Positions 55,027-64,000 of a DNA stretch of 64,000 nucleotides are shown in pieces (position 1 is the stretch's first letter; every line of letters begins with the position of its first letter). The stretch lies in assembly GCA_963693365.1 (NCBI GenBank), contig CAVNZM010000001.1, positions 12,586,001 to 12,650,000 on the forward strand. Reading direction: 5' to 3'. The translations under genes were made by a program, and so were the position numbers. The stretch is from Amoebidium appalachense (taxonomy: Eukaryota; Ichthyosporea). The notes under the pieces were generated by a model. It saw only the letters and a program-made list of their open reading frames with translations. It did not search any database and was not told the DNA's origin.

Positions 55027-55260
55027 ATGGCTAAGTTTAACGTAGACATGTTCTACGCATTGGCAGCGGAGGATAGCTCCCTGCACACACAGATACCACA
55101 GGTTCACACACTAGCTATAGACGCCAGAAACACAACAGCTTTTAGTTTACACTCAAACACCAGCGGTCGTGGGCGTGGTGGACGTAGCGGACAGCAGCAG
55201 CAGTTCGACGAGGGGCATCGTCGTGGGTCCTCAAGACAGCGTCGAGGTGGTATGGCATGA
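55027..55260 (+). CDS. short N-terminal frame of gypsy D, possible Gag remnant
   Basis: 77 codons beginning 30 bases after an A run (54966-54996). The second half is Arg/Gly/Gln-rich (SGRGRGGRSGQQQQ), like a nucleic-acid-binding tail. There is no capsid major-homology region or zinc knuckle. It overlaps the next frame (from 55169) by 92 bases in a different phase. A real Gag would be three to four times longer, so I infer a deleted Gag. Confidence 0.5.
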   Translation: MAKFNVDMFYALAAEDSSLHTQIPQVHTLAIDARNTTAFSLHSNTSGRGRGGRSGQQQQFDEGHRRGSSRQRRGGMA

Positions 55261-58030
55261 ATGTTTGTGGGGTGACTCTACCAAAGGTATGAATGGTGTG
55301 AATGTTTTGTGGTTGGGGGAGGTTCCCCAGCCACAAGTGGATGGTCTCAGTGTTTCTTGTCCCAACCCGGTGTTTGTTCTAACCACACCGGAGGGGGTTT
55401 CTGTGCCATTGTTTCCGGGAGGGGGGGGGACACACACGAGTAAAGGGGGAAGGGGGGGGAAGGCACAGACACGTAGAAACACACCACCACAACAACATAC
55501 GACGGTTGCAGACACACCTACACCCACACACACACCCACACATACACCAAACACACACACACCACCCACCCACACACCACACACACACACTCCACCACCA
55601 CCCACATCACATACACACCCCACCCCACCCGTGCAGGCACCACAGGTAGGTATGTTGCACGTAGGTATCGAGGGTGTGAGTCTTCGTGGGCAGGGATTGG
55701 GTGTGAGTGATGATGTGTTGCTTGAATTGGAGGAGGATTTAGTTGGTTTTAGCCGGCATTATATAGACGTATGGTTAGCTGATGGTAAGTTGAAGGCTGT
55801 TGCTTTGCTCGATGGAGGGGCTCAGGTTAATTGTGTGCATGCTTCGTTTATTCGTCGTTTTAATCAGGCCGGGGGGGAAATTCCTATTTTAGATGCTTCT
55901 AGCACAGCCTTAGGTAGTGCTAATAATAGTAGTATGTCTGTGGAAGGTGTTTGTGTGTTGCCGTGTGAGATAGGTGGCCAGGCTATGCATGTTGCTTGTT
56001 ATGTGGTTAAGGATTTAGCTCAAAGTGTTTTGTTGGGAGCCCCATTTTTCCGTAGACATGTGAATGCTTTGTTTGAACGTACGAATGTTTTAGAATTGCA
56101 GTCCGGCGTTAAAATTAAAACCCATGATGGGCTCGACGGTTATCAGTCTGGTGCTAGAACGGTAGCTGAAGTAGTAATCGAGCCTTATCAGTGCCAAACG
56201 GTACGTGTCCGGGCCGGCAATCATGTTAGGATAGGGGATTTAGGGGTTTTTACTCCGAAAACCCCATTTCAGGAGGTGGCCCAATGGACCCTTAGTAGGG
56301 TATGGCCGGATAAGACAATAGAAATAGAATTAGTGAATCCGGGCATCGAGCCTATAGTGATTAGGTCAGGTGTTTCCGTCGGTAGTTTCACTAATGAGAT
56401 TGGTAGTATAGAGGTCTCTCTTATTACCCAAAAGGAGGATGCCGGCTCGAAGGGTGACTCAGGAGGAGGGGGAACAACTTTATTTAACGTTAGCCACCAA
56501 AATGTCACCCGACACGATGGGGGGGGGGACCGGGACAGCACCGGTCCCACTCCCCCGACCCCCAAGAGGAAGGAGGGTCACCCCGGGTGTGAGAATGTGC
56601 AGGCAGGGGGGGAGGGTGTTGGTCTAACCCGTGGATCGGACGGGTTAACCAACACCGTGGGGGGCAGGGTGGCCACAGACCTGGCCCCCCACATACATGC
56701 ACTAACTCATCAGGAATTGCCCGGGGGCATTGGTGTGCCGGGGGGAGGGGGGGGTGCTAAGGGTGACCGCCTATATCCGGAGGTACCTCAACCTCACCCC
56801 GAGCAGCACCGATGTAATACAGGAGGTGAAATGTTAAGTGGCACTCCGGTGAATAAGGATGCATCCACTTGTGATGGGGGTAACCCGGAGTTAGTATTGC
56901 CGTTTGGTATGAAGGAGGGGGATTGGACGGTAGAACAGAAAAAATTGCTAGCTAAGTTATTTGATAGGACTCGGTTTGCATTTCTGGCCGATGATAACGA
57001 AGTAGGCTTCGTTAAAGGGTTTGAAATGCAGATCGACACAGGTGATAATAGGCCGGTAGTGATGCCTAGCTATAGAATGGAGCAGTATAAATTGTCGGAT
57101 GCGCTAATAATAGTGAGTGATATGTTAAAAAAGGGTCATGTGGAGCATAGTTCGAGTCCGTGGAGAAGTCCGGTGCTATTGGTTAAGAAGCCCGACGGGT
57201 CTTGGCGTCTAGTGAACGATTACAGGGCTCTGAATCGGATCACTAAGGCAGACCAATGGCCTCTCCCTAACATAGACGAGCAGCTCTCACAGCTGCACGG
57301 CTATACTCACTTTGCTAAACTTGATTTAAAAGCAGCTTTTTGGCAGATAAGGTTGGAGGAGAGCAGCAAGGAGAAGACTGCCTTTGCACTGGGTGACCAG
57401 CTGTTCCAGTACAAGGTGGTGCCGATGGGTTTGCTCTCCTCTCCAGCTATGTTGTGCCGGGTAATGTATAAAATTCTCCACCCTCATTTGGATGTATGCC
57501 ACCCTTATTTGGATGATGTTTTAATTAAAGGTAGGTCATTTGAGGAGTTAGTTAATAATTGTGAAAAAGTATTTTTAGCTTTGGGTGAGTCTGGTCTTCG
57601 TATTAGCGGTAGCAAGACTGTGATTGGTGTGCCGGAGGTTAAGTTTTTAGGTCATATTGTGTCTAGTAATGGTCTTTCCCCTGATCCGGAGAAAATCCGG
57701 GCCATAGTTGAGTGGCCCCGTCCTCAGACTGTCACTCAACTAAGGCAATTTTTAGGTTTAACTAATTATCTTCGTCGTTATATTAAGGATTATAGTATGC
57801 TTGCTTTGCCGTTAACTAGTCAGACGGGGGGGGAGAAGAAGAATAGAATAGATTGGAATGTTGATGCTGTTTCTGCTTTCGAAAAGCTTAAGTTAGCTTT
57901 GCAGTCTTCGAGTATGCTTGTTCATCCTGATTTTTCGGCCGGGGGGGGATGTTTAAAGTTCGGTGTGATGCAAGTAAGGTTGCTGAGGGGGCCGTGTTAT
58001 ATCAAGTGCAGGAGGGGCAGGATAGAGTGA
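55169..58030 (+). CDS. gypsy D protease-reverse transcriptase
   Basis: The first ~160 codons are low complexity (Thr/Pro/His repeats). The retropepsin follows with AVALLDGGAQVNCV (Asp codon at 55811) and SVLLGAPFF; the residue after the catalytic Asp is Gly, not Thr/Ser. RT then runs from about 56990: HSSSPWRSPVLLVKKPDGSW, RLVNDYRALN, AKLDLKAAFWQI (motif A Asp), and YLDDVLI (57506-57526, motif C). The connection ends at HPDFSAG. At the G8 run 57941-57948 the true frame changes, so the last 27 codons of this frame are out of phase and the RNase H continues in the frame from 57949. Confidence 0.9.
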   Translation: MGVVDVADSSSSSTRGIVVGPQDSVEVVWHECLWGDSTKGMNGVNVLWLGEVPQPQVDGLSVSCPNPVFVLTTPEGVSVPLFPGGGGTHTSKGGRGGKAQTRRNTPPQQHTTVADTPTPTHTPTHTPNTHTPPTHTPHTHTPPPPTSHTHPTPPVQAPQVGMLHVGIEGVSLRGQGLGVSDDVLLELEEDLVGFSRHYIDVWLADGKLKAVALLDGGAQVNCVHASFIRRFNQAGGEIPILDASSTALGSANNSSMSVEGVCVLPCEIGGQAMHVACYVVKDLAQSVLLGAPFFRRHVNALFERTNVLELQSGVKIKTHDGLDGYQSGARTVAEVVIEPYQCQTVRVRAGNHVRIGDLGVFTPKTPFQEVAQWTLSRVWPDKTIEIELVNPGIEPIVIRSGVSVGSFTNEIGSIEVSLITQKEDAGSKGDSGGGGTTLFNVSHQNVTRHDGGGDRDSTGPTPPTPKRKEGHPGCENVQAGGEGVGLTRGSDGLTNTVGGRVATDLAPHIHALTHQELPGGIGVPGGGGGAKGDRLYPEVPQPHPEQHRCNTGGEMLSGTPVNKDASTCDGGNPELVLPFGMKEGDWTVEQKKLLAKLFDRTRFAFLADDNEVGFVKGFEMQIDTGDNRPVVMPSYRMEQYKLSDALIIVSDMLKKGHVEHSSSPWRSPVLLVKKPDGSWRLVNDYRALNRITKADQWPLPNIDEQLSQLHGYTHFAKLDLKAAFWQIRLEESSKEKTAFALGDQLFQYKVVPMGLLSSPAMLCRVMYKILHPHLDVCHPYLDDVLIKGRSFEELVNNCEKVFLALGESGLRISGSKTVIGVPEVKFLGHIVSSNGLSPDPEKIRAIVEWPRPQTVTQLRQFLGLTNYLRRYIKDYSMLALPLTSQTGGEKKNRIDWNVDAVSAFEKLKLALQSSSMLVHPDFSAGGGCLKFGVMQVRLLRGPCYIKCRRGRIE

Positions 58031-58407
58031 TTGCTTATGCTAGTCGTTCATTTAGTAAAAGTGCACGTAGATATAGCAATCCGGAGAGAGAGTCCCATGC
58101 TATCTTTTGGGCAGTCTCACAGGCATGGAGGTATATACTCGCAGGCAGGACGTTTGAGGTCTACACCGACCACAAGCCCTGCCTAGCCATGGCCGGCACC
58201 ACTCGTCTGGTCAACGAGAGGATGCAGAAGTGGGCTGCGGCTCTCGGTGAGTTCTCCTATAAATTGTTTTATGCCAAGGGTGAAACAATGGTTGACTGTG
58301 ATGCTCTCTCTCGTGCTGCTTATATTTTGTTTGAAGAAGAGAAGGAGGGGGAGGGGGGGGGGCTAGTGAGAGACGGGGGGGGGAGGGGGGGAAGGGGGGG
58401 AGAGTGA
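57949..58407 (+). CDS. gypsy D RNase H
   Basis: Continues pol after the G8 frame change: FKVRCDASKVAEGAVLYQ (first catalytic Asp), ERESHAIFWAVSQAWRY (Glu), TFEVYTDHKPCLAM (Asp), then DALSRAAY. The tail is Glu/Gly-rich and runs into G-rich sequence and a stop at 58406-58408. The reading continues in another frame (SVDVSSWAPGLLAY) before returning to the integrase frame. Confidence 0.88.
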   Translation: MFKVRCDASKVAEGAVLYQVQEGQDRVIAYASRSFSKSARRYSNPERESHAIFWAVSQAWRYILAGRTFEVYTDHKPCLAMAGTTRLVNERMQKWAAALGEFSYKLFYAKGETMVDCDALSRAAYILFEEEKEGEGGGLVRDGGGRGGRGGE

Positions 58408-58497
58408 GCAGAAAGGAATAGATGCTGTGTCTGTTGATGTTTCTTCTTGGGCTCCGGGGTTGCTTGCTTATAAGTGTAGGGGAGGGGGGGGAGGTAT

Positions 58498-59853
58498 TTG
58501 TCAGTGTCTGAGGTCGGGACCGAGTCTCATGGCTCGGCCCCTGCCTTAGCACCTACGGCTTTGATCTTAGCTCAGGAGGAAGATGTGTTGATTGGTCTGG
58601 TTAAGAATTATTTAAAGGGGCTGGTTGATTCGATTAAATTTAAAAATAAAAGGCAGCTGATTAAGGTAGCTAAGTTAGCAAAAATGTGTCAGGTAGAGCA
58701 GGATTTAGTTTATCATTGTTCTGGGCCAGACGGACACCGAGTTTGGGTCCCGACGGCACTTGTGCCTGAGGTTTTGCATATGGTGCATGAGCATCCCATG
58801 GCTGGTCATTTAGGTGTAAATAGGACGTTGCTTCGTGTTAATCGTTCGTATTTTTGGCCGGGTATGAGTAGGGAGGTGAGGGATTATGTGTTGTCATGCA
58901 TGCATTGTCAGGAAAGGAATGAGAGTCCCCACTCTCGTTCCCGCCCGTCGTTTATTAGGGATTTTAATGTTCGTATGTTTGAAAGGGTAGCAGTGGATGT
59001 GGTCGGTCCTTTTAATTCTACGGTTGAGGGTAACACTGTTCTTGTTACCGTCACCGATGTGGCCACTCGTTGGGTTGAAGTTTTTCCTCTCCCCACTGCT
59101 AATGCCGTTTTGTTTGCTCGTATTTTTGTGGATGAAATTTGTCTTAGGTTTGGTTGTCCTCGTGTTTTGTTAACGGATAGGAGTCGTGTGTTTTTAAATC
59201 AGTTGGTGTCGGAGGTGTGTAAAATTTTAAGGGTAGCTCATATCACTACGTCTGCATATCACCCTCAAGCAAATGCCATCTCTGAACGTGTGCATGCAGT
59301 GTTTCAGAAGTCCTTTGGCAAAATGGTGGATGTGGAGGCTAATGATTGGGATCATATGTCTAGGTTTATTGCTCATTCGTATAATTCTACCCCTCATGCT
59401 GTGACTGGTTTTTCTCCGTTTTATTTGGTCTATGGGCAGGAGGCTATTAGTTTGTTAGATACGGCACTTTTGCCGATGGGGGGGACTGACCGACTAACTT
59501 ATCCCCACTGGACTGAGTTCCGGGAGCAGCTACTAACCCGGGCCCGGGCTGCACGTGATGCAGCTCTGGCCCGTACACAGCAGGCACAGGCACGTACAGA
59601 CGTATGCACACCTCCGTTACGTGAATTTGCCGAGGGTACTTTAGTTTTAATTAGGGATCATACTAGGAAAAAGAGATATAAGCAGGAGCAGGAAGGTAAG
59701 GGTGAAGGTGAAGGTCTTCGTAAGTATGGTAAGAAATGGTTGCCTCTTTTTATCGGTCCGTATAAAATAGTGGCTAGGTTAGGTCCGACGGAATATAAGG
59801 TGCAGAGGTTAGATAATGGGAGTGTTGTAATACGTAGTATTTACATATGGTAA
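58498..59853 (+). CDS. gypsy D integrase, C-terminus replaced
   Basis: Nearly identical to element B through the HHCC zinc domain (HEHPMAGHLG, CMHCQE), the catalytic core (AVDVVGPF, LLTDRSRVF, NAISERVHA) and the GPYKIVARLGPTEYKVQRL beta domain. After RLDNG it departs from B and ends within 10 codons, so the chromodomain-like part present in B is missing. The true N-terminus lies in pol upstream; 58498 is only the first Met of this frame. Confidence 0.9.
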   Translation: MSVSEVGTESHGSAPALAPTALILAQEEDVLIGLVKNYLKGLVDSIKFKNKRQLIKVAKLAKMCQVEQDLVYHCSGPDGHRVWVPTALVPEVLHMVHEHPMAGHLGVNRTLLRVNRSYFWPGMSREVRDYVLSCMHCQERNESPHSRSRPSFIRDFNVRMFERVAVDVVGPFNSTVEGNTVLVTVTDVATRWVEVFPLPTANAVLFARIFVDEICLRFGCPRVLLTDRSRVFLNQLVSEVCKILRVAHITTSAYHPQANAISERVHAVFQKSFGKMVDVEANDWDHMSRFIAHSYNSTPHAVTGFSPFYLVYGQEAISLLDTALLPMGGTDRLTYPHWTEFREQLLTRARAARDAALARTQQAQARTDVCTPPLREFAEGTLVLIRDHTRKKRYKQEQEGKGEGEGLRKYGKKWLPLFIGPYKIVARLGPTEYKVQRLDNGSVVIRSIYIW

Positions 59854-60756
59854 GATCTTCTCAGTTTGTGTTATGTTTCAGTTCATATGCTTAGTGTATA
59901 TGCCACACTCCTATTATGTAAAGTGTAGCATCGATCTCCGATATGCTTGTATACTTGTAATCGTGTTGTATCGGCTTTAATCGTGTGTTGTAATATCGAT
60001 TAGAATATTTATATGTGTGTACACGGATCCACCCACTCAGGGAGAGACGTGTACATGTTCGTGTGTACATAAATATCTCTGGTTATAGTTATGCTATTAC
60101 TATCTTGTTTGTTGATCTGTGCTCTCTTTTCCTTCCTCTTTCTCCTTCCTTATTTTCTTTTCTTTCTCTCCTTGTCTTCATGTGTATAATCGTATTTCTT
60201 TTCTACTAATATACGTTGAGTAGATTTATATTACTCGTTATGTTTTGATTGGTAGAAAAACACTTAGGTTACACTTTAGCTTGTCAGGTATGATTCATAG
60301 CTTAGTCAACCACTTTTGTTTTGTGTGTTGCCGTACTATATCCAATCAGTGGACTTAGTCAGAAAATGTCTGAGTCTTTGTAGCCGATGATAGGTTAGAA
60401 ACATCACCTCTTTCCTCGTTACTCTTCACCTCATTTCTTTCTTATAGCTGTGACCTATGGTGTGCGTTCCTGTGTCTCCGGATCTATCCGGGAAATAATC
60501 AGTTAATTGTGATTGGTTATTTTAGACATAGATCTGATTTCCGACTGGTCGGAAATCATGTATGGATTTAACTTAAGGGAATTTCAGGTATTTATTCGAG
60601 ATCAAAATAAATTGAGTTTAGTCGTGTCTAAACATTGATGTCTGTTGTGTACACTGCTCCGATCGTTCCGTGTTTTGTTGTTGTGTGTGTCTGTGGTGTT
60701 TTCACACTGCACCACTGTGTCTCTGCTTACATCCCAAATACTTATACAATTTAACA
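59818..60756 (+). other. AT-rich segment replacing the chromodomain region in gypsy D
   Basis: About 940 bp with no match in element B, which has about 395 bp of chromodomain-coding sequence here. Homology to B resumes at GAGTGATGCAAATACACG. The segment is T-rich, has no long coding frame (longest 64 codons, hydrophobic), and contains two perfect hairpins: CCGGAT/ATCCGG at 60478-60491 and ATTTCCGAC/GTCGGAAAT at 60537-60556. Confidence 0.8.
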
Positions 60757-61031
60757 GGGAGTGATGCAAATACACGTAGACACACGGGGGGAGGGGGAGG
60801 GAGGGGAGGAGACCGAGGAGGAGTGTGAACGTAGTCGTAGGAATTTAATTTATTATCATAGGTGTCTCCGTAGGTATCAAGCTTATGGTGTAGATTAATT
60901 TATTATTTTTCTTCGTAATTTATTTAATTTAATTTTTTTTAGGAGACTGATTAGTCTATGTCTTTTTAGGGGGTGTTAGATGTAATGTGACTGAGGTGGG
61001 ACTCAGCTTTTCCGGGGGCCGGGGGGGGAGT

Positions 61032-61753
61032 TGACATATACTAATCCGTCTCAGCAGATTAGCCTAAGTCTACGATCGAGATCGGGGGGGGGGGGGGGGG
61101 GGGGGTGGCCCGGGTCCACAGATCATCAAGATCAAGTCCGGGGCCTCAAGATAGGTGTACAGCTGCGTGCATCATCTTGCCTCTGCCGGCGCAGGGCATT
61201 GGACCACGTCAGCCGGGACAGCCGTCCAATAGAATTCTAATTAGTGTGTAGGATAGATCGTAGGAGGACTTAGGAATGTGATTGTTCGGGCAGAAGCCCT
61301 TTTGTAAGTATTGGCAAGGTTAGATAGTGTATGTTGCCAAACGTATTTACTATATATGTAGATGTAGAGGAAAGGGGGGGAGGGAGGGGGGGGGAGGATA
61401 GTATGAAATGTAGATTTAGACTCTGCGGTGCCACTAGGGGGAGGGTGAGGGGTGAGACTTGGATAAATATATTAGTTGAGTAGATCGACTTAGCTCGTGC
61501 AGGCGCACGATAAAAGTAGATCGGAATGTTAATGGAATGTGGCATCGTAGGGGGCCAGGTGATGATGATCTTGTAGGGCACGGCCTTGATGGCCTCAGTC
61601 GTAACTTAGACTCATTCCGTTCGGATCTAAGTTTGCCCGTCGGAGCCTGGTCTTAATAAACTTTACCGTTTTTCTGTACACGTTCGTTCCTTTTCGTGTG
61701 TGTACACTTAGTAGAGTGCCGCGTCTCTAGTACACATACATTAGGATACGACA
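61032..61753 (+). repeat. gypsy D 3' LTR
   Basis: Same unit as the 5' LTR, slightly shorter through a shorter G run, followed by the target duplication GTGGA (61754-61758). Confidence 0.95.
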
Positions 61754-63138
61754 GTGGACTGATTGTCACAGTACACTGGGGTGGGCTCGGTCATGGGGTA
61801 GCCCAGCTCCTTTAGTAGATCACGGTGCCAGACAACATCTTGCACGGCAGCATTGAGGGCCAGGAGCTCGGCCTCACAGGTGGAAGTTGCAGTGATCGTC
61901 TGCAGCTTGGAGTGGTAGGTGACGGGGGAGCCTTCGAGGAGGATGACGTACCCAGACGTGGAACGACGGGTGGTGGGGCAACCAGCAAAGTCAGAATCCG
62001 AGTAGCACTCAAGGATGGGCACCTTGCTGTTGGGGGCCTTCTTCTTGTAGTAGAGGCCGAGGTTGATGGTGCCGAGCAGGTAACGAACGACACGGAGGAG
62101 AAGCTCCCAGGCAGTCTTGGTGGGCTTGGAGCTGAATCGGCCGAGGTAGCCAATGGCATACGAGATGTCAGGCCGGGAGCACCGAGCAACCCACAGCAGA
62201 CGGCCGAGGAGTTCACGGTAGGGGACGGTGGTGGGCAGGGATGAGAGGGAGGTCTCGTTGATGATGGTGCCCACGGGAATAGGGGTTGCCTTAGGCTTGG
62301 CATCGACCAGGTTGAAGTCGGTGATGATGTCCTTGATGTAGGAGGACTGCAGCAGCTTGAGGGAGTCACGGGTGTACAGCAGTTGGGTGCCGAGGAAGAT
62401 GTCTGGCAGACCGACCTTGCACTCGGCAGACTTCGTGATGTGACGAACAAGCCCCTGCATGATGGTGGAGTTCCGTGTGCAGGTGATGATGGCATCATCA
62501 ACGTAGTTGCCCGAACGGATGATGTGCCCATTGGGGAACTGACGGAAGTAGACACACGGATCGGAACGGAGACGGGTGAGGCCGTGGGCAATGAGAATGG
62601 AGTTGAAGAACTCGTACCATGCCAGGGATGCCTGCTTGAGTCCGTAGATGGCCTTCTTGAGTTTCCAGACTTTGTGTTCAGTGCCAGGGAGGATAAAACC
62701 AGGAGGTTGCTCCATGTACAAAGTCTCGTCGAGGGGGCTGTTGAGGAAGGCCGTGCTGATGTCGAGTTGATGGATCTCGTGGTCCTGTTGCACACCGAGG
62801 GCAAGCAGGGCACGGACGGAGGAGGACATGACGACGGGGGAAGAGTTTTCACCGTAGTCAACACCGTAGACTTGGGTGAAACCCTTGGCCACACCACGAC
62901 CCTTGATCTTGGTGTCACCAGCAGAGTTGAGGACCTTCTCCGTGACAATCCACTTGAATCGGATGATGTTGGCATCGGAGGGGGGCTCAACTACGTCGAA
63001 GATGTCCTTGTCGATGAAAGCCTTGTACTCGGCAGTGAGGGCAGTCACCACTTCATCACCCTTGGTGCCGGAGCACAGCTTCTGAATTGACCGGGGCAGC
63101 TGAGACACATCAAGGCTGGGTCGGGAGATGCTCACCAT
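61754..63138 (-). CDS. copia-2 reverse transcriptase and RNase H
   Basis: Ty1/copia RT: FKWIVTEKVLNSAGDTKIKG, GVAKGFTQ, HQLDISTAFLNSPLDETLYM (motif A Asp), WKLKKAIYGLKQASLAWYE, NYVDDAIIT (motif C). RNase H: ECYSDSDFAGCPTTRRSTSG, TSTCEAELLAL, VYCDNQST. The frame is broken at 61754-61758 by gypsy D and continues at 54142-54094. It begins with an ATG that overlaps the stop of the upstream integrase frame (ATGGTGA at 63138-63132), whereas copia elements normally have one frame here. Confidence 0.93.
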
Positions 63139-64000
63139 AGCAAGGCAGGCCGGGAGGAGAGACGGGAGGAACGACGGGGAACGGTACGGAGGGGCTCAGG
63201 GGCCGGGGGGTTGTCTGGGACAGACACTCGGTGGTCGGGGATGGGGGCCTGGAAGCCAGGGATGGGTGCCGTGTTGAGGGGGGAGTCGGATAACACGGGG
63301 CTGGACGGGGCCGAGTGGAACTCCGGAGACCCAGGACGAACCGGGGTGAGATGACCAGGTACGTGGTCATTGACGGCAGGGGCCGGCAGCAGGGGTTGCT
63401 GACCGGTGGGGGGGGGGGTGGGTGGAGCCACGGGGGCAGGTACACGACGGGGGGAACGACGGATAATCACCGACGGAATTTCATCGTCATCGGAATTGGA
63501 ATTTCCGGAATGCAGGGATGAATCGATTGAGGTCGTCTGATTGGTGGCCTGCACAGAAATCTGATTGGATGCCGTGGTGAATTGTGATTCGTCGAAGACG
63601 ACATCGCGGTAGAGGTTGACCGTGTTGCCACGTAGATTCATGATCTTGTGGGCTTTGTTGGTGATATCCCAGCCCACGTAGGTGCCGAGTTTGACGGTAG
63701 AGGCCAACTTGTCTCGTTTGGATGCAGGGACGTGTACATAGGCTGGGCAGCCGAACACGTGCAGGTGGGAGATGTCAGGCTTGACACCGTAGAAAATTTC
63801 AAACGGTGTACGGCCATTGGCAGCTCTGGCCGGGGTCACGTTGATGATGTAGGCAGCATGCTTGAGAGCAGCTCCCCACAGCTTGGGGGAAAGGGAGTCG
63901 GCCTTGTCCTGATGAAGGAAGCACCGAACGATCTCCTGCAGATCCCTCATCTTACGTTCAACGAAGCCGTTGAGTTGGGGGCAGTCAACCGGGGCAAATT
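63132..64000 (-). CDS. copia-2 integrase C-terminal part (partial, runs off window)
   Basis: Open to the right edge of the window. Starts (minus) with DCPQLNGFVERKMRDLQEIV, which holds the NG-x-x-ER integrase Glu. Then come WGAALKHAAYIINVTP, GRTPFEIFYGVKPDISHLHV and FGCPAYVHVP (typical copia), a linker with many Ser/Asp, and a Pro-rich region ending RRSSRLSSRPALLW stop. The two catalytic Asp residues lie beyond the window. Confidence 0.93.
   Translation of the reverse strand, partial: FAPVDCPQLNGFVERKMRDLQEIVRCFLHQDKADSLSPKLWGAALKHAAYIINVTPARAANGRTPFEIFYGVKPDISHLHVFGCPAYVHVPASKRDKLASTVKLGTYVGWDITNKAHKIMNLRGNTVNLYRDVVFDESQFTTASNQISVQATNQTTSIDSSLHSGNSNSDDDEIPSVIIRRSPRRVPAPVAPPTPPPTGQQPLLPAPAVNDHVPGHLTPVRPGSPEFHSAPSSPVLSDSPLNTAPIPGFQAPIPDHRVSVPDNPPAPEPLRTVPRRSSRLSSRPALLW

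Larger units (their letters stand above)
54143..61753 (+). mobile_element. Ty3/gypsy element D, two LTRs, nested in copia-2
   Basis: 7611 bp with LTRs at 54143-54875 and 61032-61753 and a GTGGA target duplication. The LTRs differ at only a few sites (near 54280, 54343, 54441) plus G-run length, so insertion is recent. Internal order: short N-terminal frame, protease, RT, RNase H, integrase, which is Ty3 order. It lacks a recognisable capsid/nucleocapsid Gag and the chromodomain. The polypurine tract is GGGGGGGGAG at 61021-61030. No TGG-type tRNA primer site follows the 5' LTR. Confidence 0.95.

Noticed and set aside
61812-62990. 392-codon Ser/Pro-rich minus-strand frame
   Set aside because: Overlapping alternate frame of the copia-2 RT with biased composition; no motifs.
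62383-63090. 235-codon plus-strand frame
   Set aside because: Antisense shadow of the copia-2 RT; the RT motifs are on the minus strand.

Overview
This is nuclear DNA from a eukaryote, very probably a unicellular one (alga or other protist). The evidence is four intron-rich protein genes whose exons join in phase at GT/AG borders, introns and spacers full of homopolymeric G/C runs and (GT/CA)n, (GA/CT)n microsatellites, and a right-hand third made of LTR retrotransposons. The species cannot be named from the sequence alone. The cyclophilin has the longer loop seen in some protist cyclophilins, which is only a weak hint.

Layout. 1-2400: a coding-like strip broken across frames, unidentified. 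3816-12021 (-): a SCAMP-family membrane trafficking protein, 9 exons, 314 aa. 12022-12603: a shared 5' region. 12604-16630 (+): a cyclophilin peptidyl-prolyl isomerase, 5 exons, 188 aa. 19127-24248 (-): a HERP-like ubiquitin-domain ER membrane protein, 4 exons, 451 aa. 28352-37064 (+): an AGC (PKA/PKG-like) protein kinase, 12 exons, 460 aa. Each exon set was rebuilt by hand and sums to a multiple of three. The last 119 bp of the kinase gene and about 1.45 kb downstream are present twice in tandem (36946-38515 and 38516-40060).

41649-64000 is a retrotransposon cluster: a deleted Ty3/gypsy fragment with its LTR (42344-43623); an unclassified reverse-transcriptase-like reading frame on the minus strand (43624-44423); a Ty1/copia element with both LTRs and a 5-bp target duplication that has lost its RT (44326-47900); a decayed piggyBac-like transposase (49230-50825, -); a truncated Ty3/gypsy element with a chromodomain-like C-terminus (50999-54093, -); and a two-LTR Ty3/gypsy element (54143-61753, +) inserted with a GTGGA duplication into a second copia element (54094-54142 plus 61754-64000, -).

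The most unusual signals are these. (1) A dispersed sequence family of about 0.15-0.33 kb ends in GACGCATTCAAA followed by a poly-C tail; six copies lie in introns of all four host genes and all are in the sense orientation of the host gene. (2) Many introns open with (GT)n/poly-G and close with poly-C/(CA)n, so their two ends could pair. (3) The intact-LTR copia element carries a primer-binding site matching the internal initiator-tRNA site used by Drosophila copia. (4) The retroelement reading frames repeatedly change frame at short G runs, and several element breakpoints fall at G runs.
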